From positions 35,163,498 to 35,227,497 of the forward strand of contig NW_019211460.1 in the NCBI RefSeq assembly GCF_002443255.2: a stretch of DNA of 64,000 nucleotides. Direction: 5' to 3'. The stretch comes from Varroa destructor (taxonomy: Eukaryota > Arthropoda > Arachnida > Mesostigmata > Varroidae). The notes under the pieces are model-generated. The model searched no databases and was not told the DNA's origin. It worked only from the letters and a program-made list of their open reading frames with translations. Within the stretch, counting starts at the first letter, position 1. The number at the start of each line of letters is the position of its first letter. The translations under genes were made by a program, and so were the position numbers. Positions 25,488 to 37,378 of the stretch are shown here, in pieces.

Positions 25488-28400
25488 CTGATCAGTATCA
25501 AGCAAACTTGTGCGGAGAGATTAGAAGTTCGAATCAGATAATACGCGGGTACAAGAAAATTTATTCCTAAACGCTGAACATCATATATAACACGTTCCTT
25601 AGGAATTGGAATGAGCGCAACTTTGCAGTACGCATTACTTCCAACTACACTCAACGTCTTCCTGAAGGTAGCAACTTCTGCACGTTTCGTAATCTTTTTC
25701 TGTAGGTTAGTTTTTCACTTGATAACTATGCGAAGTTATACGCAGTTAACTGCAACTTTCATTGTCGCGCCTTGTTTGCGTCTAGACGATGGCAGCATAT
25801 CTTATTTTGCCAATTATGGCTTATAGTGTCCAATGAGCGTCTTTTTACACGACGGTACCGACGGTAAGGCGTTACATCTGTGTTGCATACGTTCATTAGC
25901 GACCGCTAACAATCTCAGACGCCGAACGGTCAACGATAATTACGTTAATGTGTCTCTGGAGCACGTGAGAATCGTCCGAGTGGAAAGGGCAAAGGCTGCG
26001 CCTCAGCTTAACGTTGTTTCAACACATTTTGAGCACTTGTAAGAACCATGACTGGACGTATTGTCCTCCTATATGATACGTGTATACTTTGTACACATCC
26101 AAAAACATAACGAAAGCATTGTTATTTGCACATAATTTACTGTGTATGCGAATACGGCCCTAGGAATTCGGTGGTTGGAAAAAAAATCACCTTATCGTAA
26201 AATTGCCTAGTTCCCCCTAGAAGTGTCTCTTCTGGTGAGTTGGACACTTAACACAGCTCCCTGCCGATTTTTTCTTATTTCCGCAATTTCCTACGACTAC
26301 TAAACGGTATATCTTCAGACAGCCACATACGCATCAATAGTCATAGACCATAGATAAAACAAAACATTGCAAACCTTTTTTTTGGTATCGGTTACCATCC
26401 TGTTGAGTCCGCCTTTCAGGTCTTCCATTGTTTCGGAATTGTTGGTCCACCTTTCACAAGTACGATGTCCCGTCGTACTGGCCCTCTGATAATTGCACTT
26501 GACTGCCACCTAATCAATGCCAATAGAAGCTCGAGTTCAGAAGAATCAATGGAAGGGGGAGAAAAGCTCGATTGTACAACGAATCAAAGGAGACGAAAAC
26601 AGGCAAACAGCGAAGTGTCCTTAAATTAAGTCACTCTTTGGTGGCTAGCTAGCTTAGGCTAAAAATCGCTCTTACTGAGCTTTGTTCGTCTCCCGGTCCG
26701 TCTGATCGACGCCCTGACACATCGATCAAGCGGCGCGCACGTTCACTCAAACTGTATATGTGTTTCGTCGGCAAGTGAACTTGAACTAACAAACTCTATT
26801 GATAAAGTCGCCTGTCTGCCCTATTAGAGTGACGCTGACGATGGTGATTTAACAGTACTGGCCGTAGCTGTAGCAGCAATAGTTATTTGAAATGACGCCT
26901 TCTCTCAAGGAGTCCTGCTGCTTACCGCAAGCTAGCCCGTAGGAGCGAAAGGGCACCCGATCGCGCGAGTCGACGCACAAGGAGAGGGTGTTTTGTTCCC
27001 CCCTCCCCCCTCCTTCCGCCTAAACTCCGGTCGCGCCCGATGCGATGATTAGTGTACAATGATGAGATAACTACGGAACAAACAGCACAGTACAAACACC
27101 TGTCCTTACACAAACAGCTTACTTTAACGCTTAAGTTCAGCCAAGAAAATGGGCACGAAGTCTATCGCACGGCTTGTCAGAGAAATTCTCGCGCGGGACT
27201 GCTTATTCATAGGCCAATGACCTAGGCGGACTTGCGGGTAGGCGTCCAGTGATATCGCTAAAATACTGCCGACGAATAGGCAAAGAACAGGCTTAGAAAA
27301 AAACCGCCGAATTCATTGAGCTACTTAGCTGAGTTAAATTTAATTCGGCATTTGACGATAATGTTGCTGATGTCGCTAATAAATAATAATGATCGGTATG
27401 ACGATGTAAAATTTTCGGCCGCCTTTTTTACATGCTGTGTTACTTGGTCAATGGCGTCAGCAACGGCAAGTCAATGCTATGTTGGCTGGATGCTAGGGCT
27501 TGTCTCATAAACTACCATATCTCATGTCTCAAACTTTTCCAAATGATGGTAAAGACGGGAAGGTAATTCGGATGACTGATCTGGAAAAAGCTGGGTTGCC
27601 CCAGCGTTCAATTTTGTTTTCAGCTGTAATGCTATATATAATTTATTTTCATTAATAACAGCTGCATGCATTCTGTAGTCCAGTAAGGGGCTTTATTTTC
27701 AAGTAGAAGTGTCACATGATTTCCCGGGTTCGCTTTCCTAGCTATGGAAAAATTACTATTAAATGTTCGTAAGATAAATATTAACTCATCAAAAAGATGC
27801 TTACAGTGCTTAAGCAATTATCCATGAAGTGAAGTTACTTCGTGATCAAGCAAAGCTGGAAAACTTTTTCTACTTTACTGTCTCCTCACTCATAATGGTA
27901 ACTTGTTTATTGAACAATTAACTTTCATAATGAACAACGATACGTTATGTGAACAATTCTAATGGCGTCAATGTAAAGGTAAGAGAGCGCAGTGATTTAT
28001 TTAATGAAGGAAAGACGAAACGTTGTCTGACACGTACATGTTTGAAAGGCCCGCTCACGTTCCTCCCTTGACCTTCTCTATCTCGTAGGTATCTACGTAT
28101 GATGTATCTAGGGTCGCCAAATATTTGACATTGAACACACGACAGATTACTAAGCCCGCAAGGGAAAATAGAATCATAGACGAAATCTGTTCTTACTATT
28201 TATAACGCAGCTCCTCTAGTTTTGACTAGACCGCCAACCTTCGTGAGACAGTGACACATCATTCGAATATAGGCTCCCTCCAGGCTTTAATAGTTTTGCC
28301 TTATCAGAATATCAGGCTAGCCTTCTTTCGTCCATTATGCAGGATATCTAAAGAATCTGAACGAACTAGAATAAAACGGACATTTGCTGTTTCACTGGTA

Positions 28401-29887
28401 AAACATCCGACTGCTATAGCCCAATTTACGAGGGCATCAAATTTGGATAATTGTCGGCAAATGCATGTGAATTAGGCATGTCGACTGTGCCTTTTTTTGT
28501 CACATCGACGGACCGCGTTAACATAGCTATATTACTAAAAATGTTAGCAACACTATTTAAAGGACGCTAGAAGGTCGGCTTTTTTTCTACAAATGGCGGA
28601 TAAAATGTGAGGGGCGAGACAAAATAAGAAGTTTCAAAAATTTCACTACCCAGGAATTTAAGGAGTTGAAAATTGGTGTAGGCACACTTCGTTTCTTGCT
28701 AGAAACCAGCCGTTTGAAGCTATGCCTAACGCTGACTTAAGCTGCATGCGTAAAACTTGATGAGATTGTCCTATTAATAATAAAAATTCATAGTTGAGTA
28801 AAAAATGTTTGGCTGAAACTGTTGCTCATATACAGAACTGTGTATTGCACCAAAGCGTTTTTTACGATCACAACTACGATTTTTCAGGTCTCAAAAAAAA
28901 TCACAGATAGTTAGTTTCATCGTCACTGCTGATAATTATGCTATTACTATTTTTTCGGTCAAACTTTTCCAACGGTTTCAAAGTTGCTTCTACTTGAAAG
29001 TGAAGATCTCTCCTGGTAGTTCAAAACATGTAATATTTGCTAAAAAGAAAAACATACGTAACGGGCGATATGATTGGCTACAAAATATCCTGAAGTTATC
29101 GAGCGGGATTCGGTGTGACGATCTTATCTATCAGACGATTGGATATTGTCGATATATAGCCATAATATCGCAAGGTTTACGATCTCACTATAATTCCGAG
29201 GCATATACGCATATTTATTCATTAGTTTCCTATAATAAAAATGGTGTTATTAGAAAATTTCGTAGAGAAGTTGTGTACGAGTACTACGTAGTTACCCGTC
29301 TCGACTGTGTCGTCTTTCACGCCGCACAGTGAAGCCTTGCTAAGCAAAAAGGTCCGCGGTAATTTTCTTTTTGTACATCATAACGCAACGAGGACGGAGA
29401 ATGTAAATGTTGCTAAATAAAGATCTTATATGAATGTAATTATATGGATCAAGAGAAGTCTAATATTTTATATTGACATTTTGTTCCATAATAAGCAGTT
29501 TCACATCGAGCGAATGAGAATACATTTACATAGCGAACTTCCTTCATAGATAAAGTTAGAAGGCGTACGCCAGTGTCTATCTACAAAGAAGCTTTATGAT
29601 GGTAATATATTCAGTGTTCTCACTAGGTCCAGCTAACAATGTCGTTCAATATATTAAATATATTTAGTTCGTTTTATACGAGGTGCGGATCGTAGCCTGA
29701 GTTGAGACAAGAGGATTCTCCGCAAAAGCGTAAATATTTACGCGTGTATTGCACTTTTTCCCAAAATGTGTATCGTACATTATTCAGTAGACAATTGTCA
29801 GCTAAATTAAATAGACATATTGGCTTCATCAAAAACTAACTACATACTAAGGCGTTTTATTCGCAACTGTGACTATGTTAGTCGTCT
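25488..29887. other. no convincing gene
   Basis: AT-rich sequence. A more GC- and C-rich patch at about 26640-27060 includes C-tracts at 26998-27010 and could be a promoter. An open frame of 112 codons at 28994-29332 (plus) has no ATG, no clear splice sites and no homology, and is within chance length. Confidence 0.4.
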
Positions 29888-30042
29888 TTAGATGCTCTCC
29901 CTGCTTTGGCCACTGTCGTCAATGGAACTTTTCGAGACGTAGCTGCTGTCAAGACGGTTTTTACCTTTTTGAGTTGTATGCGTAGTCGGACGGCGTAGAC
30001 CGAACTGAATCTTTTCCAGGCTCATTCCGTCACAATGATCGT
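29888..30042 (-). CDS. C-terminal tail exon, possible long isoform of the tetraspan protein
   Basis: Last of three minus-strand exons that join in phase. It enters in phase 1 after CCCGGCACAG, is open for 50 codons and ends at TAA. The peptide is hydrophilic and rich in Ser, Thr, Lys and Arg (MSLEKIQFGLRRPTTHTTQK, then a serine-rich end closing in RESI). The final E-S-I fits a class III PDZ-binding ending, which is inference. The acceptor tract is itself a (CTA)n repeat on this strand. It may be the cytoplasmic tail of the membrane protein upstream or the end of a separate gene. Confidence 0.45.
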
Positions 30043-30051
30043 CTGTGCCGG

Positions 30052-30085
30052 GTAGTAGTCGTAGTAGTAGTAGTAGTAGTAGTAG
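30052..30085. repeat. (TAG)n / (CTA)n microsatellite
   Basis: About ten trinucleotide units with one interruption (GTC). On the minus strand it would act as the pyrimidine tract before the exon at 30042. Confidence 0.95.
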
Positions 30086-30288
30086 GTTGCTTTTAACCCG
30101 ACTACTTTGACGGTGTTAGTCCGCTCTGAGATTACGGTAAGGGTTCCCACGTTGAGAATGAAATATATTTTGCATAATAATCTCCTGCTGACCAAAGTTA
30201 GCGAAGTTCGTTTTCAGGATTGTTGTTGACGGCTACGGCCCGGAGCCACCGCAAGCTCGCATCTTTGAACTGATAATTGATCACATAC

Positions 30289-30390
30289 CAGATATAACTA
30301 TAGCAGGCTCCTGGTGGTTCGATATCTTCATATATGAAGGGGGCTCGATAGGGACCGACGTTGGGCTTGGCAGATTCTTATAGGAAGATC
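30289..30390 (-). CDS. tail exon with a PPxY motif
   Basis: Enters in phase 1 and leaves in phase 1 at a GTATGTG donor, matching both neighbours. The 33 codons give a proline/serine-rich peptide including NLPSPTSVPIEPPSYMKIS. PPSY is a PPxY motif, the ligand of WW domains such as those of Nedd4-type ubiquitin ligases, common in cytoplasmic tails of membrane proteins. The acceptor (GAGCAAG) is weak; an alternative acceptor nine codon positions further in would shorten the exon slightly. Confidence 0.45.
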
Positions 30391-30591
30391 CTTGCTCAGT
30401 TGCTCACATTATCAAGGTCGGGTCCTTTAACCTGCGGTGCAACACTGCATGTGATAATGCATCACTGATTTCGGCCACCTTAACACCTTGAGTTTTTCAA
30501 CCAGTTTGACATTGTACAATCGCCACCGCTGAGGCTCCTGCCCCATTTTATGGTAAACGTCATTATTATCGGTCAACGTCCTCGTTGTCAC

Positions 30592-30631
30592 CGCTCGATG
30601 AAAACAGGTTACGGTAATCCGCAAGAAACTT
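30592..30631 (-). CDS. tail exon linking tetraspan core to tail
   Basis: After a good acceptor (CTGTTACTTCCTTTCAAG) it encodes KFLADYRNLFSSS in phase 0 and leaves in phase 1 at GTGACA. Phase 0 matches a GTGAAA donor inside the fourth tetraspan exon. The same frame is open further upstream (an acidic stretch EDDDADSTTH), so the exon may be longer. Confidence 0.35.
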
Positions 30632-31831
30632 CTTGAAAGGAAGTAACAGATGAGTCGTGCTATCCGCGTCATCATCTTCGCAAAGTTAGCCCGCAGAACC
30701 TGGTTTTCGTTTCGTTCAATCAGAAGTCGTGTTCGTTCGAACAATGCAGAAATGCTATTATGGCTAAACTACCAGCTGAATAATGCCCGCTAAGCTAAAC
30801 GGGAATTCTATGCAGCGGTTATGTGGCGCCAATGCCGGTCTGGCCTCTCGCTAAACGATGATCTCGGTTTGAGACGGACCATGGTGCGAGCCTTGTACCT
30901 TCACCTATTACAATTGTATAATTTGTCTTTGCAGTTTATGGTAACGATAAATGATCTTAGCATAGAATTATGTTCGTGAGCACCATGTGCTTATAAAGCA
31001 CCTTAAATTGCTATGTGTTGATCCGTATCAATTGATAGACGTCAGTCGATGGTATCAGTCATCATAGTCAATTGGGTTTTGTGTGCGTGTGTGTGTGTGG
31101 GGGGGGGGGGGGGGGGGTACAACAAGAGTGGAACAAGAAAGGATCCACTTTTAATTTAGAATAAAACATTTTAAACCTTTTGGCAGGTGACAGACTGAAA
31201 TGACTCCGTGGTGTAAACGGTGCCTACTCGTTTGTTGGAGCTATCGGTAGACGCCACAGCGGATTATAGCGAATTTTTGCTAATTGACCTTTCAGGTGTG
31301 TTATGATTTTCGGTAGACGTGGTTATCCATAGAGAAAAGACACAACCCTTATTTGGATGTTTCCCTTGTGGCTGTGACGCCCTCTTATTCATTTATTGCC
31401 TTTTTTCATACGACACTTGTAGCGATACAAAAAGTACACAGATCGTTTCCTTTCCTTTTTATGTATATATATTTCGTGCAGCGACACATTTCTGTTTGTC
31501 TGTGTGTTTAAATCGATGTTCATTCTTTACTTTTCTATAAATTAAATACGTCACTTACACACTGCAATTGCTGGCAAACTCACACATCATAAACTATATA
31601 ATAATTATTTTATTGTAGAATACATTAATTAGTAGAAATAATAATAGAAACACAATACAATTAATAAATGAAGGAAAATAAGTTTATGTAGTTGCCACTT
31701 GTTCTTCACTTGGGCGGTGTTATCTTTTCCCTCAACAGTAAAATTTACGCAATCGGTATCGCTATGGCAGTCAGCTTGGCTAAGGCGTTACATAATTCGA
31801 CGCAGGGTTTGACTCTGAATACTTTATGCAG
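30632..31831. other. intronic or intergenic
   Basis: No supported exon. Contains a TG run passing into a long G run at 31087-31117 and AT-rich sequence. Confidence 0.4.
31087..31117. repeat. (TG)n followed by G19
   Basis: Alternating TG runs directly into nineteen consecutive G. Such DNA can form Z-DNA and G-quadruplexes and is prone to length error in sequencing. Confidence 0.95.
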
Positions 31832-31996
31832 CAGTCCTACGTCGGCTATAATAACAATTTGTGCCTAAAATCATTACACCTTTATCTGCTATTAATCCTC
31901 TTCGCTGGAGACATTTTGGAAGGCTTTATAAATAACTTAAATGGGCTTGTAGATAATACAGTATCTGTTATGTACATAGTAACAGCTGTGTGTGCA
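31832..31996 (+). CDS. candidate membrane exon on the strand opposite the tetraspan gene
   Basis: Between an acceptor ATACTTTATGCAG and a consensus GTAAGT donor, this 165-base segment is open for 55 codons in phase 0. It contains a hydrophobic stretch SLHLYLLLILFAGDILEGFI and a second, TVSVMYIVTAVCA. It lies within what would be an intron of the minus-strand gene if the long isoform is real. No partner exon was identified, so this may be chance. Confidence 0.3.
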
Positions 31997-32432
31997 GTAA
32001 GTATGCATTTGAACTGTACCAACACATACTATTCACCTACTTTGAGGATGTTCTGAACAAAAATAATAATCTAATAGATTTTTTACTGCTGTTTCGTAAA
32101 AGTATTGACGTCCTGAATAGAGGCTATTGCTTGTCGGTACACGATTGCTTGGATTATACGATGAATTTCAGCCACAAAACTACGGGATTCTATAAATTTC
32201 GTTATAAGTATTTGAGGAAAATTTCACGCGATTTGTTCATTTTTTTCCACAATATATCCTTGCGTTAGCCAATGTCAAGTCAGAATCTGAGTCGAACTGC
32301 CCGGCTCCTGAACGCGTTCTAAATCTGTCCGCCTTCAGGATCGCTGTACATGGTCCTGTAGCATGGGCTTGCGTTAAACGTGTATAGATAGGTAAATGCC
32401 TTTTCATCGCGTACGGTGGTTTCGCATGTCGG

Positions 32433-32567
32433 TTAAGGGTACAGAAACTCGAACTTGGGTTCCTGGAAATTTTTCACTATTTGGTATTGCGAGATGACCA
32501 CAAGTAGACAATAGATATGAATTCCGTCGATCGTCCATAATAAGATCGCTGCCAGCACTGAGAACAG
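32433..32567 (-). CDS. tetraspan (DUF4728/pasiflora-like) protein, exon 4, TM4
   Basis: Follows GTGTTTCACAG in phase 0. The first 30 codons encode the fourth membrane segment and the signature end LLWTIDGIHIYCLLVVISQY. The frame then runs 14 more codons to TAA, which would give a protein of 170 residues, the usual size for this family. Alternatively a GTGAAA donor after 30 codons (32478) could splice to the tail exons at 30631-29888, giving about 255 residues. The short form fits the family better; the tail exons look coding, so both forms may exist. Confidence 0.7.
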   Translation of the reverse strand: MFSVLAAILLWTIDGIHIYCLLVVISQYQIVKNFQEPKFEFLYP

Positions 32568-32905
32568 CTGTGAAACACCGCAACATCGATACATTTTGTT
32601 ACTTCGGCAGTGAGCAGGTGACAAGAATATGAGTAAAGGACTCAGCAAACAAATACACGCCTCGGAGTACCAAATGGTACCTGCGTTTACCATAAATCGT
32701 ACATATTATTTGCGTAATTTAGCCGTTTCTGAACGGTAGCTATTGTTTGGTTCAGATAAGAATTCAACAAACAAAGTTGAATGAAATGCGATTTAAGCGG
32801 ATGCTAGTTTAGAGCAACCCGGCCTACAAACGAATAGCTCTTCCTATACTTGAAATTTGTATTCCTACATCTTAAAGCCCCTTGTGCATATGGATGTCTA
32901 CTTAC

Positions 32906-32999
32906 ATTTCGATAGTACCTGACGATGTACCAAAGACCAACGCCGACCATCAATAATACCTCCATCGACATGGCGATCATCCAGGGAAAATAGAGACAC
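32906..32999 (-). CDS. tetraspan protein, exon 3, TM3
   Basis: Acceptor TTGCTATTTTAG, perfect GTAAGT donor; enters in phase 2 and leaves in phase 0, matching both neighbours. It encodes CLYFPWMIAMSMEVLLMVGV and GLWYIVRYYRN: a membrane segment introduced by a PW pair, as in the DUF4728 family where the third helix follows a Pro-Trp. Confidence 0.8.
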
Positions 33000-33199
33000 C
33001 TAAAATAGCAATAGTTGTTGAATCTCAGTACTTTATACAATACTCGTTTGTGGCATGAAAAGATATTCCCGAGATAGGCCATCATTCTGTATGTACACTT
33101 GATTCGTTTTGCTAAAGTCGCAAATAACATACGATGGTCCTAGCGATGTGATTAGGGTTGGGATTACATTTCGGTTGTTCATTTCAACTACTATATGTA

Positions 33200-33201
<2 letters not shown>

Positions 33202-33285
<84 letters not shown>
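33202..33285. repeat. (AT)n passing into (AG)n
   Basis: About 49 bases of AT followed directly by about 35 of AG, inside intron 2 of the tetraspan gene. Confidence 0.97.
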
Positions 33286-33289
<4 letters not shown>

Positions 33290-33493
33290 TTCGATCAAAT
33301 AACGCTGGCTATGACGGTCGTACAAAATTGAAACGGCGAACTTGCGACGCCAAGCGATACTTAAATAGATGTTCTCGTTAGTCTGTTCGACGGCTATTGA
33401 CTACAGCCAGTCGGAAAGTTAGCGTCATGGTAACCTCGCCGAGTATTATCGCACTCGTTGTTGTATGAACATCTCATTGAGATAGTCAATTAC

Positions 33494-33684
33494 CGATTAT
33501 CCAGTTTGACGCCCTTGCACAGAAGTAAGGTAAAGAGTAAAAACAATAGGCAGAGCACGACGGTCAGGGAAGCAGCTGTCACAGTCCCTTTTTGGGAGTA
33601 TTCGAAGTATGGCGAAAAGAACCAGTCGGTGCGCCCTCCTTGCATAGCGTAGATGGCATAGAAGATAAACAACACGTGCACGAC
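33494..33684 (-). CDS. tetraspan protein, exon 2, end of TM1, loop and TM2
   Basis: Acceptor TTACCAAATAG in phase 0, donor GTAATT in phase 2. It encodes the end of membrane segment 1 (VVHVLFIFYAIYAM), an aromatic extracellular loop, TM2 (ASLTVVLCLLFLLFTLLL) and a short basic turn CKGVKLDN before TM3. The alternation of hydrophobic segments and the exact phase match with exons 1 and 3 make this the best-supported multi-exon gene here. Confidence 0.8.
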
Positions 33685-34572
33685 CTATTTGGTAACAGAA
33701 CAGATTCAATTAATCAACAACAGTGTTAAGCACACCTAAGTTCCAGAAGTAACCATAGTCTTCCTAATCCACACGTATCACGTCAATCACATTTACTTTA
33801 GATGATTTTCATTTGAAATCTAGGAATTCGAGAGTTAGAAGCTGAAGGACCCTCCCGATTAGAAACAAGATTTACTTTTGCTCTTATAGTTCTTGCTAGT
33901 CAATAGGAGTTCGTAAGGCCGTACTAGAAGAATATAATGTACACACAGATTTACCCGGGCAAATTCTCGCTTCTGTCTTTCACAGTACGGTTCGCCGTAT
34001 GAAATGTATTGCTAGTAGAACATTTAAATGCCCGAGCCCAAGATATGGGTGGTTTATAACTGCTATGAGCCCAACTCATGTTGATGTACGGCCCATTTCT
34101 TGTTAAAATTGCGTAGATTCTATATTTATTTACTTACAATCCTTCGTTCACTTACTATTCGTTCTATTTGATACTTCAAAACTCGTTCTCCTAGTGAGTT
34201 ATTCACAGGTCTGATATCGAGGTAATTTTAGTGAGTTTTTTTTGAGTTCTTTGGTTCTACAGAACTCCTTCTACAGTGCCTACCTTTTTCTATAGTCATC
34301 GCACTCAGCTCTCGGCAGCAATATTAAAACCTAACGACCGATTGATTATGAAAGGACAGCTTTTAGTGTTATTACAAAAGGATCTGTGGGTCATTTCAAA
34401 AGGTGAGATAGTTGGGTCGTCCCCTCGGCGATTTTGCCCCTTCGAATATTTAGCATTTTGTTTTTGTTAGCGTTCAACAGTATTTCTAGGTACAATTGGT
34501 GTGCTACCCAAGTTGTTCAAGGAGATTTAGTCGATACGCACTTGAATGTGTTTGTTTTTCTGCCATACTTAC

Positions 34573-34665
34573 TGTCGTATAGATGGCGACATAATAACTA
34601 CCGAACCTGACGTTAGTATAGTGGTACATCATCAGCGGATTCCAGCATCTGTCGAGGATGGGCAT
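34573..34665 (-). CDS. tetraspan protein, exon 1, N-terminus and start of TM1
   Basis: ATG followed by 31 codons to a perfect GTAAGT donor in phase 0. The peptide MPILDRCWNPLMMYHYTNVR leads into FGSYYVAIYTT, which completes TM1 when joined to exon 2. With exons 2-4 it gives a four-pass protein with both ends in the cytoplasm. Relatives are insect proteins of the DUF4728 group, which includes Drosophila pasiflora, a septate-junction component; a junction role here is inference from the family only. Two other minus-strand segments at 33955-34011 and 34138-34190 also fit by phase but do not complete TM1 and were discarded. Confidence 0.75.
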
Positions 34666-36035
34666 TATACCCTTTTTGCTTGTGTGGTTACGATTCTGTC
34701 AAGGGTGATAGCAGTGCACTCGAGAAGGGTCTAGCTGCCGTACTTCTCGATGTGGTAATATGTACTTCTTGGGTAAGTTGTCCAGGTAGTACAACGATAT
34801 AAATAACAAATCGACACGGGGCGCTCTCGCTGAAAAAGCTCCTTAGCAATGGCGTCCGCAACAGTAACTTCAATAAGCACCACGGGATCCAAACGCACAG
34901 TTACCCAATCAGATACGGCAGCAGAAAAAGGTACACAAAATATACAGGGTGAACAGTATATCAGCACATTCTACACTATTTGCCTATCGAAAATTTAAAA
35001 ATAGCCACCTAAAAAACGCTCATTTACATTTACATATTTAATATTAATTTATGATAATAATTTACACATTTTGTCAATAGTTGGAGCTTGCTTGATTTCC
35101 ATCGTAGCTTTACCGCTATAGGAGACAAATTTTCGTCGACTCACGGCTTTATTTATGCACATTTGTCGTACACAGGAAGTTAAATTCACTCTTCCTCTAC
35201 ACTCACTCGCACATTACTTTGGTACAACCGTCACGCTTTGTTTTTTCTCTCAAATACTGCTCGGTCAACAAACATAGCAAAGTTCTGATATACCGTTAGA
35301 TTCTAAGTGACTCTCACCGCCAGTATTTATTAATATCGCCCCCAAATCAGCTTACTTCCGTAGTCAACTATTTTCCCGTTTAGTTATTCTGAAAGTTTCT
35401 CTTGCACGCCTTTAAGTTTGCGTCTTCTGAAGTCTTCAAATCTTCCGGCTTTCGTATACACTCTCCCTGCAGCTTAATTATTGTCTGCGGTGACGGTGTA
35501 CATGTATTACCGTGCTCAGTGTATTTTCGTGTAACAATGCTGGTCTGCTCCCTCCCGGGTGTGCCTTCGCCGTCGTCTGATCTTTCCCTAAACATGACAC
35601 AGGACAACACACGCTTGCCTTCGTCGCCAGCGCTCCACAGTTACCTAACTATCAGTGTCGATGCTACGTTGTTCTATTGTCTGCACGAGAGGGAATATCC
35701 GCTAGCATCGGTTGCCGGTTAGAGCCTGAAATTAGTTGCCGCAAACGCTTTTGGGCTATTAGATTTTTTCGCAGTACTATTTTACTAGTTTCGTTCAACG
35801 GATTGGTGCTTGCTCATTCACTCATATGCTCGGAGCAGCTCCTGGCTGTTTCTGTCGAGGTCGTCGTCGTCGTCATCGTCGCAGTTTGTTGTGGGGCGAG
35901 TCGCTGCCGTCGTCCAGGCAACGAAATTTTGCCGGTTCGTTAACGTCAACCGCTGTTCAGCGCGCTACTGCCGAATAGTTCCTGTCTTATTGTCCGCTGG
36001 ACAGAAGCGAACAGACAGACAAGAATTGTCGTACA
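34666..36035. promoter_or_regulatory. divergent promoter region with CpG-rich block
   Basis: Lies between the minus-strand start at 34665 and the plus-strand start at 36036. The part from about 35400 is GC- and CpG-rich, includes a GTC/GAC trinucleotide stretch near 35856-35880 and directly precedes the plus-strand first exon. It may serve both genes. Open frames inside it on both strands (for example an acidic minus-strand frame from 35597) are unproven. Confidence 0.4.
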
Positions 36036-36077
36036 ATGCCAGCATCAGCGGTAGAGAGTGAGCCTGCTGTTATTTAT
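36036..36077 (+). CDS. first coding exon of an unknown protein
   Basis: ATG and fourteen codons (MPASAVESEPAVIY) end in phase 0 at a GTAAGT donor, just after a CpG-rich block. The next good acceptor, at 36658, is in phase and coding-like, which supports a real gene. No signal peptide. Family not recognised. Confidence 0.5.
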
Positions 36078-36657
36078 GTAAGTCGACGCTGACGCTATTG
36101 CGGCTTCGCCGAAAAGCGAAAGCGCGCTTGGCTTGTGGGTAGCTCAGTTGGTTGGTCGGTAAATCGACGAAGAACGCCAAGCTGTTACATTGACTGGCGT
36201 CCGGAAAAACAGGCCCGCCGAAAGGTCTCATTAGTCTTAGGCTATACTACATGCTCTCTGTATTAGGTTGATTTGAATTAATTCGCTGGTAGCATACGCA
36301 AAACTGCATTGACAACTCATACCAAAGAATCAGAGGTACTAACGGCTATTCCGAGATAGGCGATACAGTAGCTGGACCTGAGACGGTGATCTAAGTTGAG
36401 CGTGGAATAATCAGGGTTCTGAATGGTGGCTCCGGAGCGGCGTACGGCGCCGACGGCACTTAAAAAAACATTACCGGAATACCTTGAAATTAATGGATAG
36501 AAGTTCGAAGACAGTTACGAGAAACGTCACTCACAAAATGGCGATGAGGTTTAGTGAATGATCTAATCTATTCAATGTTCTGACAAATGTTTCTCATAGA
36601 TCTTAGCTATAAATATTTGTCGGTCAGTAGCAAATCTGTCACTGACGTTCATTGTAG

Positions 36658-36748
36658 GTTTGCGATCAGATACGGAATTTCGTCGAAAGTGCTAAATTTG
36701 ATTTTGTAAACTGTGCGACGACATCGATCGCAGAACCAGTTTCTTCTG
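36658..36748 (+). CDS. second exon of the 36036 gene
   Basis: Acceptor GACGTTCATTGTAG in phase 0, donor GTAAAT in phase 1. Thirty codons, VCDQIRNFVESAKFDFVNCA and then TTSIAEPVSS. The composition is that of an ordinary soluble protein. Continues in phase 1; the best-fitting later acceptor is at 39389. Confidence 0.5.
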
Positions 36749-37250
36749 GTAAATAGCGGCCTGGAGGTCGGTGACCTGAGAGGGTTCATTGCTTTCTAGC
36801 AGAAAACATTGCATGATTGCTGATGCTCATGCCTGCGGTTTACTAGAATCTTTTGGGCTAATCAGTATCCGCAAGCGGAAACTTGCATCGAGTCAAATAT
36901 CTCTTACACCGACTACCTTGTTCACATATGCGTAGTTTAAATCAATAACGTGCGTTTGCTACACGCGCCCCCCATCTGTTCTTAATGAACAAAAACTACT
37001 TAACTTTAGGTGAATAATACTACTGTCAACAAACGATCGCAGTCGCTCATTTGTTCCATGACTAGAACACGAGATTCAATTAGTTGAACTTGGATATTTC
37101 CGCTTTGAAAAAGTTTTCCAGATGCTGAAGCGATCATAAAATTAACCACGTTGTCCTAGAACTTGCTAACCGCCCACACTCTGGGGGCTTGTGTTGACAC
37201 CCAACTAAAAGCCACAAAGAACAGGGGTAGCGAATTGACTCAATTCAGTT

Positions 37251-37265
37251 AAAAAAAAAAAAAAA
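37251..37265. repeat. poly-A run (15)
   Basis: Fifteen A residues followed by GAAAAG. Confidence 0.9.
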
Positions 37266-37324
37266 GAAAAGAACTTAGCGTCCCGTCTGTGTGACAAAAT
37301 AGCATGGAAATTACAATCACTTAC

Positions 37325-37378
37325 CCTTAACACGTATCCGGATTTCAGTTTTGTTTTCGGTTCTTCATACGTGAAGAC
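37325..37378 (-). CDS. candidate short exon, minus strand
   Basis: Eighteen codons in phase 0 (VFTYEEPKTKLKSGYVLR) between an AG with a weak tract and a GTAAGTG donor. Composition is strongly coding-like. It lies within the intron of the plus-strand gene from 36036 and no partner was found, so it may be chance. Confidence 0.25.

Noticed and set aside
25520..25540. B-box-like AGTTCGAATCA
   Set aside because: No A box at the right distance and no cloverleaf.
28994..29332. 112-codon plus-strand frame
   Set aside because: No ATG at its start, no homology, chance length.
33955..34190. Two minus-strand exons (33955-34011 and 34138-34190) that join in phase to tetraspan exon 2
   Set aside because: They would place a charged peptide where the first membrane helix must be. 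The exon at 34573-34665 completes that helix and has a start codon, so these are chance matches.
36141..36165. tRNA A-box-like GTAGCTCAGTTGGTTGGT
   Set aside because: No B box and no cloverleaf downstream. A similar GTAGCTCAGTGAG at 25229 also lacks a B box.
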